This document shows, piece by piece, positions 17,476 to 27,594 of a DNA stretch of 64,000 nt (position 1 is the first letter of the stretch; each line of letters opens with the position of its first letter). The stretch lies in the NCBI RefSeq assembly GCF_000373965.1, contig NZ_KB892846.1, positions 1 to 64,000 of the forward strand, in the 5' to 3' direction. Under the pieces are notes generated by a model that made no database searches, had not been told where the DNA came from, and saw only the letters and a list, made by a program, of their open reading frames with translations. The position numbers were made by a program, and so were the translations under genes. This DNA comes from Uliginosibacterium gangwonense DSM 18521. Lineage in GTDB: Bacteria; Pseudomonadota; Gammaproteobacteria; Burkholderiales; Rhodocyclaceae.

Positions 17476-18738
17476 ATGAATTCAATGAAGAAAATGCTGA
17501 CCTGCTGCACCATGCTGTGTGCGCTCATCTACAGCACGGCCAGCCATGCGGAAATCCCCAAGGCTGTCGGTAACCTGCTCACGCTGACGGCGGAACGCCT
17601 CGCGATTGCAACCGAGGTGGCGCAGTCCAAATGGAATAGCCACGGCGCCATTGAAGATCTGGGCCGCGAAAAACAGGTGATTGGCGACACGACTGCCCTG
17701 GCCACCAAACAAGGGGTAACCGAGCAACTGGCCCGGGATTTCATCAGCGCCCAGATCGAAGCCAACAAGACGGTGCAATGGACCCTGCACCGCCAATGGA
17801 CACAGGCTCAGGCCCCCGCCTTTGAGCAGGCACCTGATCTAGCCCGCGATATCCGCCCGCATCTGGACAAACTCACCCCTCTGCTGGTTGAAGCATTGGC
17901 CAAGGCCGCGCCACAGTTGACCATTGCCGATGCCCAAGAGCTGATCGCTGCACGCCCGGAAGGCGCCGATCCGCTGGCCTGGAAGGTTGCTATCGCCCCG
18001 CTCACGGCACGCGCCCAGGCGAAAGCGGGAGAATCACGCCTGGATATCGTGCAACGCAGTGGCCTTTTGCGCATCTGCATGACAGGCGACTACAAACCCT
18101 TCACACTATGGCGCAAGGATCTCTTTGCCTTTGAGGGGGTGGATGCCGAAATAGGCCGCCAACTTGCTGCCAGCCTGCATGCAGATGTGCAATTCGTTGC
18201 CACCACCTGGGCCACCCTGATGCCCGACCTGCTTGCCAATCGCTGTGATCTCGTGAGTGGCGGGGTCTCTATCACGACCGACCGTGCGCGACTGGCAGCC
18301 TTCTCGGTGCCCGTGCAAACCGATGGCAAGACGCCGATTGTGCGCTGTGCAGACAAGGTGCGCTTCCAGACGCTTGAGCAGATTGACCAGCCGAATGTGC
18401 GTGTGATCGTCAATCCCGGTGGTACCAACGAACGCTTTGCCCGTAGCGAAATCAAACGCGCCATGATCACGGTGTTCCCGGACAACGTCACCATCTTCGA
18501 CGAAATCCTGCAAAACCGTGCTGACGTGATGATGACGGACGCCATCGAAACCCAACTCCAGCAAAAGCAACACCCCGGTCTATGCGCAGTGCATCCAGAA
18601 GCCCCCTTCACTGTGTCGGAAAAAGCCTACCTGCTACCGCGTGGTGATGTGGTGTTCAAGGAATATGTTGACCACTTCCTGCACATTGCGCTCATCGAAG
18701 GCCAGTACCGCAATCTACTTGATGGCTGGCTGAAATAG
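17476..18738 (+). CDS. Secreted chorismate mutase (AroQ-gamma)/cyclohexadienyl dehydratase (PheC) fusion
   Basis: A 420-residue two-domain periplasmic enzyme with a signal peptide ending at ASHAE (about residue 25). Residues about 30-180 form a gamma-class AroQ chorismate mutase (LTAERLAIATEVAQSKW, and the FISAQIEANKTVQ helix). Residues about 190-420 are a binding-protein-fold cyclohexadienyl dehydratase (GDYKPFTLW, VDAEIG, VNPGGTNERFARSEI, PDNVTIFDEIL, MMTDAIETQL). Together they would turn chorismate into prephenate and then phenylpyruvate (or arogenate into phenylalanine) outside the cytoplasm. GAGGGAAA precedes the ATG. Both halves appear intact. Single gene. Confidence 0.88.
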   Translation: MNSMKKMLTCCTMLCALIYSTASHAEIPKAVGNLLTLTAERLAIATEVAQSKWNSHGAIEDLGREKQVIGDTTALATKQGVTEQLARDFISAQIEANKTVQWTLHRQWTQAQAPAFEQAPDLARDIRPHLDKLTPLLVEALAKAAPQLTIADAQELIAARPEGADPLAWKVAIAPLTARAQAKAGESRLDIVQRSGLLRICMTGDYKPFTLWRKDLFAFEGVDAEIGRQLAASLHADVQFVATTWATLMPDLLANRCDLVSGGVSITTDRARLAAFSVPVQTDGKTPIVRCADKVRFQTLEQIDQPNVRVIVNPGGTNERFARSEIKRAMITVFPDNVTIFDEILQNRADVMMTDAIETQLQQKQHPGLCAVHPEAPFTVSEKAYLLPRGDVVFKEYVDHFLHIALIEGQYRNLLDGWLK

Positions 18739-18788
18739 GCCAGTCTCCGGGAAACAGGGGCTGCGGCGCGGCCCCTATCCGACAAGCA

Positions 18789-19940
18789 TCATCTTGCTAG
18801 ACGACGCGCCCGCAAACGCAGCCCCACCCAGGCGATCAGCGCGTAGAAGATGATAAGAAGGTTCATATGCTGGACCTCGGCGCTGATTTCATTCCACTGT
18901 GCCGCCATCTGGTTGAGCTTGATGAAACCATTCATGCCCGGTGTGGTGGGGATCAGCGCCGCCAGCGCCTGAAGTGGTGCGGGAATGGCTTCGCGCGGAT
19001 ACATGGTGCCAGAAAGGAAGAGCATAGGGATCGATGTCACCAGCATGGCTTGCAGCGTGCGCTCACGGTTGCCGAACAGCGCCCCCAACGCAAGCCCCAT
19101 TGCCACAATGGCAAATGACATCAGCACAGCGAAGGCCGCCATCGCACCCACATTGCCGCCACGCGGATAATCCTGATACCAGTAGGCAAAACCGAACATA
19201 TAGAGGAAGGATGGCAACACGAGCGCAGCAAGGATAAACCACATGCCCACAAAGCGTGACGTGGCAAAGCCCTCGGCTGCAAAGAGCGGCGCTGCCCGGT
19301 TCTCATACAGTGTACCGATGAGTGCAGCAATGCCGATGAGCAACACTTGCTGCACAATCAATACCGCCACGGCTGCTACCACGTAGCTGCCATACCCACG
19401 CGTAATATTGAATAGATTCTGCTCAACAAACGCAGGCACCGGATCACGGCCGATGCGGGCATTAGCGGCAGGGGCACCTTGCCGCACCATGCGCACCACA
19501 GCCGCCTGCCGGGCGACATTCTGCACCACGGCACCAACGGCTTCGAGCACAGCCTTGTTCTGCACGGGGAAAGCACCACTGCCCCAGGCCTCCACCGTAG
19601 TAGGGGTGTTACGCAACACATCGCGGTAGAAATCAGCGGGGATGATGGTCACCCCCGCGCAACGCCCATCGGCCATATCACGGCGGGCGGCCTCAACAGA
19701 AGGTGCATTGCCAATCAAACGTACCCCCGGGCTGGCTGCCAGATCCCGCACGATCTGGCGGGACATGACACTGCCATCCAGATCAACCACTTCAAGAGTG
19801 ATGCCCCGCACCGCCTCGGTAGAATATGCGGCCGGGTAAAAAAGCGAATAGATCGGCACGGCCAGCAGAAAAAACGGCAACAGCCCCTGGTCGCGCAGAA
19901 TGGCGCGTAGCGTTTCACGGATGGCCTGCCACATGCTCAT
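18789..19940 (-). CDS. ABC-2 type transporter permease (second)
   Basis: A 383-residue inner membrane permease of the ABC-2/YhhJ type. One N-terminal helix (LLPFFLLAVPIYSLFYP) is followed by a long periplasmic part (about 45-180) and five or six helices in the C-terminal half, with the PREAIPAPLQALAALIPTTPGMNGF signature. It should form, with the preceding permease, the inner membrane channel of an exporter joined to the HlyD-like and TolC-like partners. Its ATG overlaps the stop of the upstream permease (ATGA), giving tight coupling. It is the last gene of the four-gene operon. Confidence 0.82.
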   Translation of the reverse strand: MSMWQAIRETLRAILRDQGLLPFFLLAVPIYSLFYPAAYSTEAVRGITLEVVDLDGSVMSRQIVRDLAASPGVRLIGNAPSVEAARRDMADGRCAGVTIIPADFYRDVLRNTPTTVEAWGSGAFPVQNKAVLEAVGAVVQNVARQAAVVRMVRQGAPAANARIGRDPVPAFVEQNLFNITRGYGSYVVAAVAVLIVQQVLLIGIAALIGTLYENRAAPLFAAEGFATSRFVGMWFILAALVLPSFLYMFGFAYWYQDYPRGGNVGAMAAFAVLMSFAIVAMGLALGALFGNRERTLQAMLVTSIPMLFLSGTMYPREAIPAPLQALAALIPTTPGMNGFIKLNQMAAQWNEISAEVQHMNLLIIFYALIAWVGLRLRARRLAR

Positions 19941-21112
19941 CGCCGCCCCCAGCGCGCCGGGTTCGCTATCTGGCGGCGTAACATGATCCATCCCACGAGC
20001 ATGAAGAACATACCAAACCCAGCCAGACGCAAAATGCCCTGCCCCCACGCCTGCAAGCTGGCACCAGACATCCACTGACCTTGCTGCAGCTTGAGATAAT
20101 AAGTCAATGGCATCAGTTCACCCCAATGACGAGCGCCGTTGCTCATGGCATCAAGCGGAAAAGTGAAACCGCTGAAGGCAGGGGCGGTTGCCACCAGCAA
20201 GCCTGCCAGACTCAAGCCGATGCGCAGATTGCCCGTGAGGCTGATGAGGAAGACCCCCAACGCAGTTGACACCAGCACAAAACCAGCCATCGCCAGCAAC
20301 CACAACACAAGGCTGCCCGCAACATGCCCTCCTGTAAATCCCATCAGCATTCCCATCAGCACGCCCCCTACGCACAGATGCAGGCACACAGCGGGCAGAC
20401 ACTTACCAACCAGCGCAGACAGCAGGCATCCCTTTGCGCTCGCCAGCCATTGCTCAACCGTGCGGTCGCGGAACTCACGCCCCACGGCACTGACTACCAT
20501 GACAACCAGATAGATATGGAGCAGGATCGGGGTGAGCATGCCACCCAGATACAATTCATAGGAAATCTGCGGATCGAACAGGGTACGCAGTTCCGCGCGC
20601 ACAGCCCCCATGCGTTGCCCGGCAGCCACAAGCCCACCGCCAAAGCGGGCCTCACGCAGCACCGCCTGCTCCCCCGCAAGGCTTGCCACCGAATCACGCA
20701 CGGCGGCGGTGATCAAACCGGCAGGCAGGTAATACTGGGCATTGTTGTAGAGCACTACGGGCTTTTGCCCACCACGCAGGCGTTCCGCCTCCCAACCCTG
20801 GGGAATCTGCACAATGGCATAGGCTTCGCGGCTACGTGCCTGCCCGAGTGCTTCGGGCAGCGATTCGGCCAGCACGCCTACCCGCAAACTACGTGTGGCG
20901 CCCAGGCGGCGGATCAACTCCCGCGAACTGGCACTGTGGTCCTGGTCAAGCACGCTGATGGGCAAGCCCTCGGGCAAACCAGCGGAAAACAGCCAAAGGA
21001 TCAGAGCCACCGCCATCAGCGGGCTCCAGATCCAGAGAGCCTGTTCAACGGGGGACGCCCACAGGAATGCCAGCTCCCGCCCTACCACTGCGCGAAACGC
21101 TGCAAAGCTCAT
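19937..21112 (-). CDS. ABC-2 type transporter permease (first)
   Basis: A 391-residue ABC-2 family permease with the same plan as its downstream neighbour: N-terminal helix (about 25-45), large periplasmic region (about 50-200) and six C-terminal helices. Family features are VGREFRDRTVEQWLASA before the helix bundle and FSGFTFPLDAMSNGARHWGELMPLTYYL. It starts 3 bases after the HlyD-like gene stop and ends overlapping the second permease. The two probably form a heterodimer. No ATP-binding subunit is encoded in the operon, so the ATPase must come from elsewhere. Confidence 0.82.
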   Translation of the reverse strand: MSFAAFRAVVGRELAFLWASPVEQALWIWSPLMAVALILWLFSAGLPEGLPISVLDQDHSASSRELIRRLGATRSLRVGVLAESLPEALGQARSREAYAIVQIPQGWEAERLRGGQKPVVLYNNAQYYLPAGLITAAVRDSVASLAGEQAVLREARFGGGLVAAGQRMGAVRAELRTLFDPQISYELYLGGMLTPILLHIYLVVMVVSAVGREFRDRTVEQWLASAKGCLLSALVGKCLPAVCLHLCVGGVLMGMLMGFTGGHVAGSLVLWLLAMAGFVLVSTALGVFLISLTGNLRIGLSLAGLLVATAPAFSGFTFPLDAMSNGARHWGELMPLTYYLKLQQGQWMSGASLQAWGQGILRLAGFGMFFMLVGWIMLRRQIANPARWGRR

Positions 21113-21115
21113 GAT

Positions 21116-22099
21116 CTACTCACGCGTCACCAGAATCGACATCCCCGGTCGCAGCCCCTCCACCGGGGCCACCGGACGGGCGCGCACCTCGAAAGTCTTC
21201 ACGTCATATCCGGCAGAGAGCCGTGTAGGCCGCCATGTGGCAAAATCCCCCTTGGGGCTGATGTAGTAGATTTTCACCTCCACTTTACGCCCCCCCAACG
21301 CTGGCACGGTGCCCGTGAGTGTGGCACCGATGCGGATACCAGCAAAATCATCTTCGCGGATATTAAAGGTGGCCCATACATCCTTCATATCCACCATCGT
21401 CATAATTGGGAAACCTGCCGGAGCCAACTCACCGGGGTGGAGCACAAGTTTGTCAATCTCTCCCGCCAAGGGGGCGACAAGCCGGGTATCGACACTGGCA
21501 GCAGCCACTTCGGCTACGGCGCCTGCTGCCTGATTGGCCAGCGCCCCGGCTGCATCCTTCTCCTGGATGCGGGCGCCATGCAGGGCGCTGTCATACTGGG
21601 CGCGGGCCGCACGTTCAGCCGCCTGCGTAGCATGCAGATTGGTTTCTGCCTCATCATTGCGTTGCTGGGAAATCAGCTTTTCCTGATACAACGCATGCAG
21701 GCGACGATAGGTTTTATCGGCCAATTCGGTTGCCGCTGCAGCGCGGCGCCACATGGCCTCGGCTGCATTGATATCTTCGCTGCGCGCCCCGGCATTGACC
21801 AAGGCAAGCTTGGCCTTGGCTACAGAACTGGCAGCTTCGGCCTGAGTCTGCTTGGCACGCAGTTCCGGGCTATCCAGCGTAACCAGTTCCGCCCCCTGGG
21901 CTACGGCATCGCCTTCACGCACAGCTTGGGCAGCGATACGGGCGGTGATCTTGGCAGTAATATTGATCGTGTTGGCTTCGAACTGCCCCTGCAGAGGCAC
22001 CTTGATCGGCTTGTTGGCCAACCACAGGCCAACGCCTATGAAGGTGGCAAGTGCCGCAAGGGAGAGTGTGACAGAGAGGATTTTGACGGACTTGTTCAT
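21116..22099 (-). CDS. HlyD/EmrA-type membrane fusion protein
   Basis: A 327-residue periplasmic adaptor anchored by one N-terminal helix (ILSVTLSLAALATFIGVGLWLA). A split lipoyl-like domain (AQAVREGDAVAQGAELVTLDSPELRAKQ, returning at VDTRLVAPLAGEIDKLVLHPGE) surrounds a long helical hairpin (about 80-185). A beta-barrel part ends in GLRPGMSILV. It would bridge the inner membrane permeases to the TolC-like channel. Its ATG overlaps the stop of the TolC-like gene (ATGA). Resembles YhiI-type adaptors. Confidence 0.87.
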   Translation of the reverse strand: MNKSVKILSVTLSLAALATFIGVGLWLANKPIKVPLQGQFEANTINITAKITARIAAQAVREGDAVAQGAELVTLDSPELRAKQTQAEAASSVAKAKLALVNAGARSEDINAAEAMWRRAAAATELADKTYRRLHALYQEKLISQQRNDEAETNLHATQAAERAARAQYDSALHGARIQEKDAAGALANQAAGAVAEVAAASVDTRLVAPLAGEIDKLVLHPGELAPAGFPIMTMVDMKDVWATFNIREDDFAGIRIGATLTGTVPALGGRKVEVKIYYISPKGDFATWRPTRLSAGYDVKTFEVRARPVAPVEGLRPGMSILVTRE

Positions 22100-23424
22100 G
22101 GCTGCAAGCTCACATCGGCAGTTTTGATGTAATTGACATATTGCCCACCTTGCCCGCACACTTCCAGCAGGGCAATCAGGGCGATATCGAATTCGTAGGC
22201 AATCTGAGCCTGCCCGGTCTGGGCACGCAGCAAAGCGTTACGGGCCTCGTTGATTTCGAGCACGGTAGTCTGCCCTTCATCAAAGGCACGTTCGCGCAGG
22301 CGCAGGTTTTCCCGGGCCAGATCCAAGCTGCTGGCATAGAGCGCAAATTGCCGTTGCGCCTGCTCGGCACGCAGCCAAGCGGCCTCCACGCCGGTTTCAA
22401 TCTGGTTGCGCGCCTCGGCACGCAAGGCATCGACGCGATCCACCTGGGCACGGGCCGAACCCACTGCGCTGGCGCGATCTTCGCGGGCAAAGAGCTTGAT
22501 CCGAACCCCCAGCCCGGCAATCCAGTTCGGTTCAGTCAGGCTAAGGTTGCGCTTGATGAGATTGTATTCGCCATAGGCGAATACCTCTGGCATATACGCT
22601 GCTTTGGCCGCTACGATGCCCTGCTCGGCCGCCTGCTGCTTGGCACGCAGCATCGCCAAGGCCGGGTTGGCATCCTGTGCCATCTGCATCCATTCACTCA
22701 AGGGCGCCAAGGGGCGGGTCTGCATGAAGAGTGGCGAACTGGCTTGCACCGGGGTATTGCTGCGTAGCAGACGAGCCAGAGCAGCCTCCGCCGTGGCGCG
22801 GGTGTGGCCCGCCTTGATGAACTCGCGCTCGGCCTCATCGCGGGAGACCTGGGCACTCAAGCGTTCCAGCGCGCTGAACTGTCCCTGCTTTTCAAACTCG
22901 CGGGCACGGGCGAGGTCACGCTCGGTCTGCTCAAATTGCGCCTGGCGCAGGTGCTCCACATCGTTGGCCAGACGCAGGCTAAAGTAGCGCCGCGCCAGCT
23001 CGCCATCAAGTTGCTCCTGCGTCCCACGCTGTTCAGCCTGCGCAGCTTCCACGTCTGCCGCCTTGGCCTGTTGTGCTGCGGTAATCTTGCCGCCGGTATA
23101 GATCGGCCAGTTCATCGACACGGCACTGCGCGGCCCACCCAGATCAGCCTCTTTGACAATATGCCCCAAGAAGGGGAAGGTGCCCAGGTCCAGGCTTTTG
23201 TGCCCTTGTATCTCCACGTAATTGACCGAGACTTCCGGATAGCCCATCGTCTCGGCGGCCTTCACGTCATATTCGCGGCGGCGCGTTTCTGCATCTGCCG
23301 CGTGCAGCGCATCGGAACGCTCCTGCACCAATGCACGCGCAGCCTCAAAGCTCAACACCTCGGCATGCCCGACTGAGCTGACCAGCGCGCCCCAGCCCAG
23401 CATCATCAACAGTAAGCGTCTCAT
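22096..23424 (-). CDS. TolC-family outer membrane efflux protein
   Basis: A 442-residue outer membrane channel with a Sec signal peptide ending VGHAEV. The two repeated halves of the TolC fold are visible: the first from LSFEAARALVQERSDALHAAD, the second from NPALAMLRAKQQAAEQGIVAAKAAYMPEV, each with long coiled-coil helices. It is the first gene of the tolC-hlyD-permease-permease operon and is divergent from the LysR gene. The substrate of the exporter is not evident from sequence. Confidence 0.87.
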   Translation of the reverse strand: MRRLLLMMLGWGALVSSVGHAEVLSFEAARALVQERSDALHAADAETRRREYDVKAAETMGYPEVSVNYVEIQGHKSLDLGTFPFLGHIVKEADLGGPRSAVSMNWPIYTGGKITAAQQAKAADVEAAQAEQRGTQEQLDGELARRYFSLRLANDVEHLRQAQFEQTERDLARAREFEKQGQFSALERLSAQVSRDEAEREFIKAGHTRATAEAALARLLRSNTPVQASSPLFMQTRPLAPLSEWMQMAQDANPALAMLRAKQQAAEQGIVAAKAAYMPEVFAYGEYNLIKRNLSLTEPNWIAGLGVRIKLFAREDRASAVGSARAQVDRVDALRAEARNQIETGVEAAWLRAEQAQRQFALYASSLDLARENLRLRERAFDEGQTTVLEINEARNALLRAQTGQAQIAYEFDIALIALLEVCGQGGQYVNYIKTADVSLQP

Positions 23425-23573
23425 TTATTCCGAATCCATCGGTTTATTCTTGTTGTCATGAATGCTACCACCTTCGGTATGCACAACAGCCTGCCTACGC
23501 ATGCGGATGCCCTTCTCGTACAAGGGCTTGCCCATGAGTAGCTTGCCCGGGCAATGGAATGAGTGTAATAGGG

Positions 23574-23583
23574 TGATATATCA
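23574..23583. promoter_or_regulatory. Palindrome in the divergent LysR/efflux intergenic region
   Basis: TGATATATCA is a perfect 10-bp palindrome 21 bases before the LysR-type gene and within the 179-base region it shares with the efflux operon. LysR regulators usually bind such T-N11-A-like dyads between divergent genes. Role inferred from position only. Confidence 0.35.
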
Positions 23584-23603
23584 ATCAAAAATCGATAATA
23601 AGC

Positions 23604-24578
23604 ATGCCAGACATTATCCTCAGTAATATCAATGTACGGGCGCTACGCAAGTTTGATCTGAATACCCTGCTCGCCCTGCACACCCTGTTGGAAACCCAGA
23701 GCGTGAGCCAGACTGCGCAACGCCTGCACCTGGGGCAACCGGCGATCAGCCACATCCTCAAACGCCTGCGCGAGCACACCCAAGACCCTCTGCTCATCCG
23801 CCAGGGGCGACGCTACCTGCTCAGTGCCTATGCCGAATCCCTGCGCCAACCGCTGGCCGATTGCCTCGCACTGGCGCAAGACCTGATCAACCCCAGTACG
23901 CAGTTCGACCCCGCCGCTGCCAATGGCGAAATCCACATTTCAATGCCAGATCTGGTGGAAGTGGCACTACTGCCCGAACTCGTTGAACAACTCCGCCACG
24001 AAGCCCCGAATCTGCTGCTACGCATCGAATCCACCGCACCAGACGACCTGGAGGACGCCATCAGCAATGGCCGTATCGACGCCACCATCGGCTACTTCCC
24101 CCGCCCACGCAGCAGCCTGATGCGCGAACACCTCTTCAGCGCAGGCATCTGCTGCTTCTACCACCCCACGCAATTGCAGCTCACCGCCCCACTCCTGGCA
24201 ACCGACCTTGCCGCCCTGCCCCATATCACAGCCCACTACGCAGGCACGGGCAACAGCATTGTGGATGGCTGGTTTCGCAGGCAAGGCTTGGCCCGCCGCA
24301 TACAGGTATCAACGGGCAGTTTCCAGCCCATCACCCCGTTGCTCGCCCGTACCCCGGCCATCGCCCTGCTGCCCGAAGTCATGGGCCGCCTGCTAGGCGA
24401 CGAACTCTGCGTCATCCCGATTCAGGACCCGGAACTCACGCTCCCGATTGATCTGGCCTGGCACCCACGCAACAAGCTCGACCCACTCCACACCTACCTG
24501 CGCCAAAAACTGCGCGAAATTGCCCGCAAACTCGCCCCTGCCAGCGTTGAAAACCCCGTTTCTCCCCAGAATCTTTGA
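23604..24578 (+). CDS. LysR-family transcriptional regulator
   Basis: A 324-residue LysR regulator. The winged helix-turn-helix lies at about 17-75 (LNTLLALHTLLETQSVSQTA, then GQPAISHILKRLREHTQDPLLIR). The effector-binding half (about 100-310) contains NGEIHISMPDLVEVALLPEL and DATIGYFPRPRSS. The pattern belongs to the NodD/LeuO-like branch. It is transcribed away from the TolC-type efflux operon and is its probable regulator, likely responding to a transported or related aromatic compound (inference). The ATG at 23604 has a weak ribosome binding site. Confidence 0.87.
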   Translation: MPDIILSNINVRALRKFDLNTLLALHTLLETQSVSQTAQRLHLGQPAISHILKRLREHTQDPLLIRQGRRYLLSAYAESLRQPLADCLALAQDLINPSTQFDPAAANGEIHISMPDLVEVALLPELVEQLRHEAPNLLLRIESTAPDDLEDAISNGRIDATIGYFPRPRSSLMREHLFSAGICCFYHPTQLQLTAPLLATDLAALPHITAHYAGTGNSIVDGWFRRQGLARRIQVSTGSFQPITPLLARTPAIALLPEVMGRLLGDELCVIPIQDPELTLPIDLAWHPRNKLDPLHTYLRQKLREIARKLAPASVENPVSPQNL

Positions 24579-24684
24579 CACAAATCCCGCCCAACATGTG
24601 ACATCGCCGACGCAATCAGTCAAAATGGTAGGTTTCTGGCAAGTTTTTCTTGATTAAGCCACTCTACAAGCTTGGGAATTGACC

Positions 24685-26199
<1,515 letters not shown>

Positions 26200-26231
26200 C
26201 ATTTTAGACCGTTCAAGCGGTTCGCCCCCTC

Positions 26232-26268
26232 AAAACCCGCACAGCACAACGCTGTGCGGGTTTTTTTT
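26232..26268 (+). terminator. Strong intrinsic terminator of lysS
   Basis: AAAACCCGCACAGC (26232-26245) pairs with GCTGTGCGGGTTTT (26251-26264) around a 5-base loop, followed by a T-run. It closes the lysS transcript before the AT-rich island. Confidence 0.93.
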
Positions 26269-26632
26269 GCCCCATCTTCTTCGTTTGTTTCCATCCGCAT
26301 CGTCATAGGATATTTTGAAGGCTATCGAAACAAATAACGTGACACCTACCCGACTTTCCCCTTGACGATTGACTAAATATTAATGCAGCATGAATGGTGG
26401 GAAACTGATCAAAGCCGACGCACAGCAATGCGAGCCAAAAGCAATCATTCGACGGCGGCAAAGGAAGCGATGAGCAAAGCGAATTGTTCTAAATGGATTA
26501 GGTTCATCTTCGTAATTGAGGACTTGGGCTTGCCGTTACGCGTGACGTTCGGCGCAGTTTGCTACGAACATGGGATGAAAAAACATATAAGAAGTTGTAG
26601 GCTATAAGAAAATTCTCAAATGGGAGGGGAAT
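26269..26632. other. Left flank of AT-rich island, promoter region
   Basis: No gene is called here. Base composition falls toward AT. A frame at 26383-26607 (74 codons) has no ribosome binding site and no protein-like pattern. A TATAAG box at about 26604-26609 may be the -10 element for the following gene pair. Confidence 0.4.
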
Positions 26633-27583
26633 ATGAAAAAAACTGAGCGCTTAGTGTTGTTTTACGATCTTATCATTGATGCTGAATCTCGAACCTTTAA
26701 AGCACCCAAACCAATTTCAGTTAGAAAGGCATTTCAACTGATAGAACTAGTTCCAATTGAACAGCGCATCAAAGAAATGTCTAAAGGGCGGGAACAGCTC
26801 TATGTATCTGACTGGAAGCAGGACGGTAATATTATTAGTATTTTAGTAAATAAGTCAGACAAAGGAATGTCTGATCCCGTTTTCACTATCCCAACGGAAC
26901 ATAAACGCCGTACAGCAGAAAAGCAGGAAAAAGAAGGACAAGATTTTTCTGTTCATATAATTGTGCAAATTCCTCAAAATGATTTGGAACCTGCTTTGGT
27001 GTTGATTGAATATTGCACTGGACTTGGTATATTTGTTGTCCAACGGTTATTCAATCAAATTCTTTATGACGCCAAAGCGATTGCTCCGCAACAATTTGAA
27101 CAGAATCATCCCGACGGCTCTGTTGACAATGAAGGCAAACCGAAAAAATATAACGTTAATTTCAAATTCGGGTTTGAAGGTCATATTTCGGACGATCTAA
27201 AATACGATTTAGATAATGGAAAAATTCAATCCATTGAACTTATTACTGAAAAAGAGAAATACACCAGTATTGATGAAGATGGATATATTCAAGAAAAATG
27301 CAAAATATTAGCATTGACTTTAAAGGATGAAGATCGGCCGATAAAAGATAAATGCAGTCGAATAACAAAGGTACTTACTGGAAAGAAAGATGACTATAGT
27401 CGTGCGCGTATCAAGTTCAAAACGCCGACTGGTGTAGATAGAACCGTAGAATTCGATACTGATGACGCTTCTGCACAGGGATATGTTAAAAAAGAAAAGC
27501 TAGATAGCTTTGGATTTGATTTGAAATCATCCTATGATTGTTTTTGCGATGCAATTCTTGAAAAGATGAAAGAACTTTTGTAG
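26633..27583 (+). CDS. Unrecognised cytosolic protein of AT-rich two-gene module
   Basis: A 316-residue soluble protein with no signal peptide or membrane segment; I do not recognise its family. It is rich in Lys, Glu and Ile, unlike the Ala/Leu/Arg-rich neighbours, and its codons are AT-rich, indicating recent transfer. It looks alpha/beta, opening with a strand (RLVLFYDLIID) and carrying a helix around 125-150 (ALVLIEYCTGLGIFVVQRLFNQIL). The C-terminal half has many charged strands (RIKFKTPTGVDRTVEFDTDD). GGGAGGGG precedes the ATG. Eleven bases separate it from a four-helix membrane protein gene. The soluble-sensor plus membrane-effector layout recalls RexA/RexB- or Kiwa-like phage defence pairs, but no homology is claimed. 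Confidence 0.7.
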   Translation: MKKTERLVLFYDLIIDAESRTFKAPKPISVRKAFQLIELVPIEQRIKEMSKGREQLYVSDWKQDGNIISILVNKSDKGMSDPVFTIPTEHKRRTAEKQEKEGQDFSVHIIVQIPQNDLEPALVLIEYCTGLGIFVVQRLFNQILYDAKAIAPQQFEQNHPDGSVDNEGKPKKYNVNFKFGFEGHISDDLKYDLDNGKIQSIELITEKEKYTSIDEDGYIQEKCKILALTLKDEDRPIKDKCSRITKVLTGKKDDYSRARIKFKTPTGVDRTVEFDTDDASAQGYVKKEKLDSFGFDLKSSYDCFCDAILEKMKELL

Positions 27584-27594
27584 CTGGAGGCATA

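Noticed and set aside
20324-22132. 602-codon plus-strand open frame over the permease and HlyD-like genes
   Set aside because: It runs opposite to the ABC-2 permease and HlyD-like genes, whose proteins have clear membrane and family patterns; the plus-strand product is His/Arg/Gly-rich and matches no family.
26383-26607. 74-codon frame ahead of the two-gene module
   Set aside because: No ribosome binding site, no domain or hydrophobic pattern, and it covers the likely promoter region.
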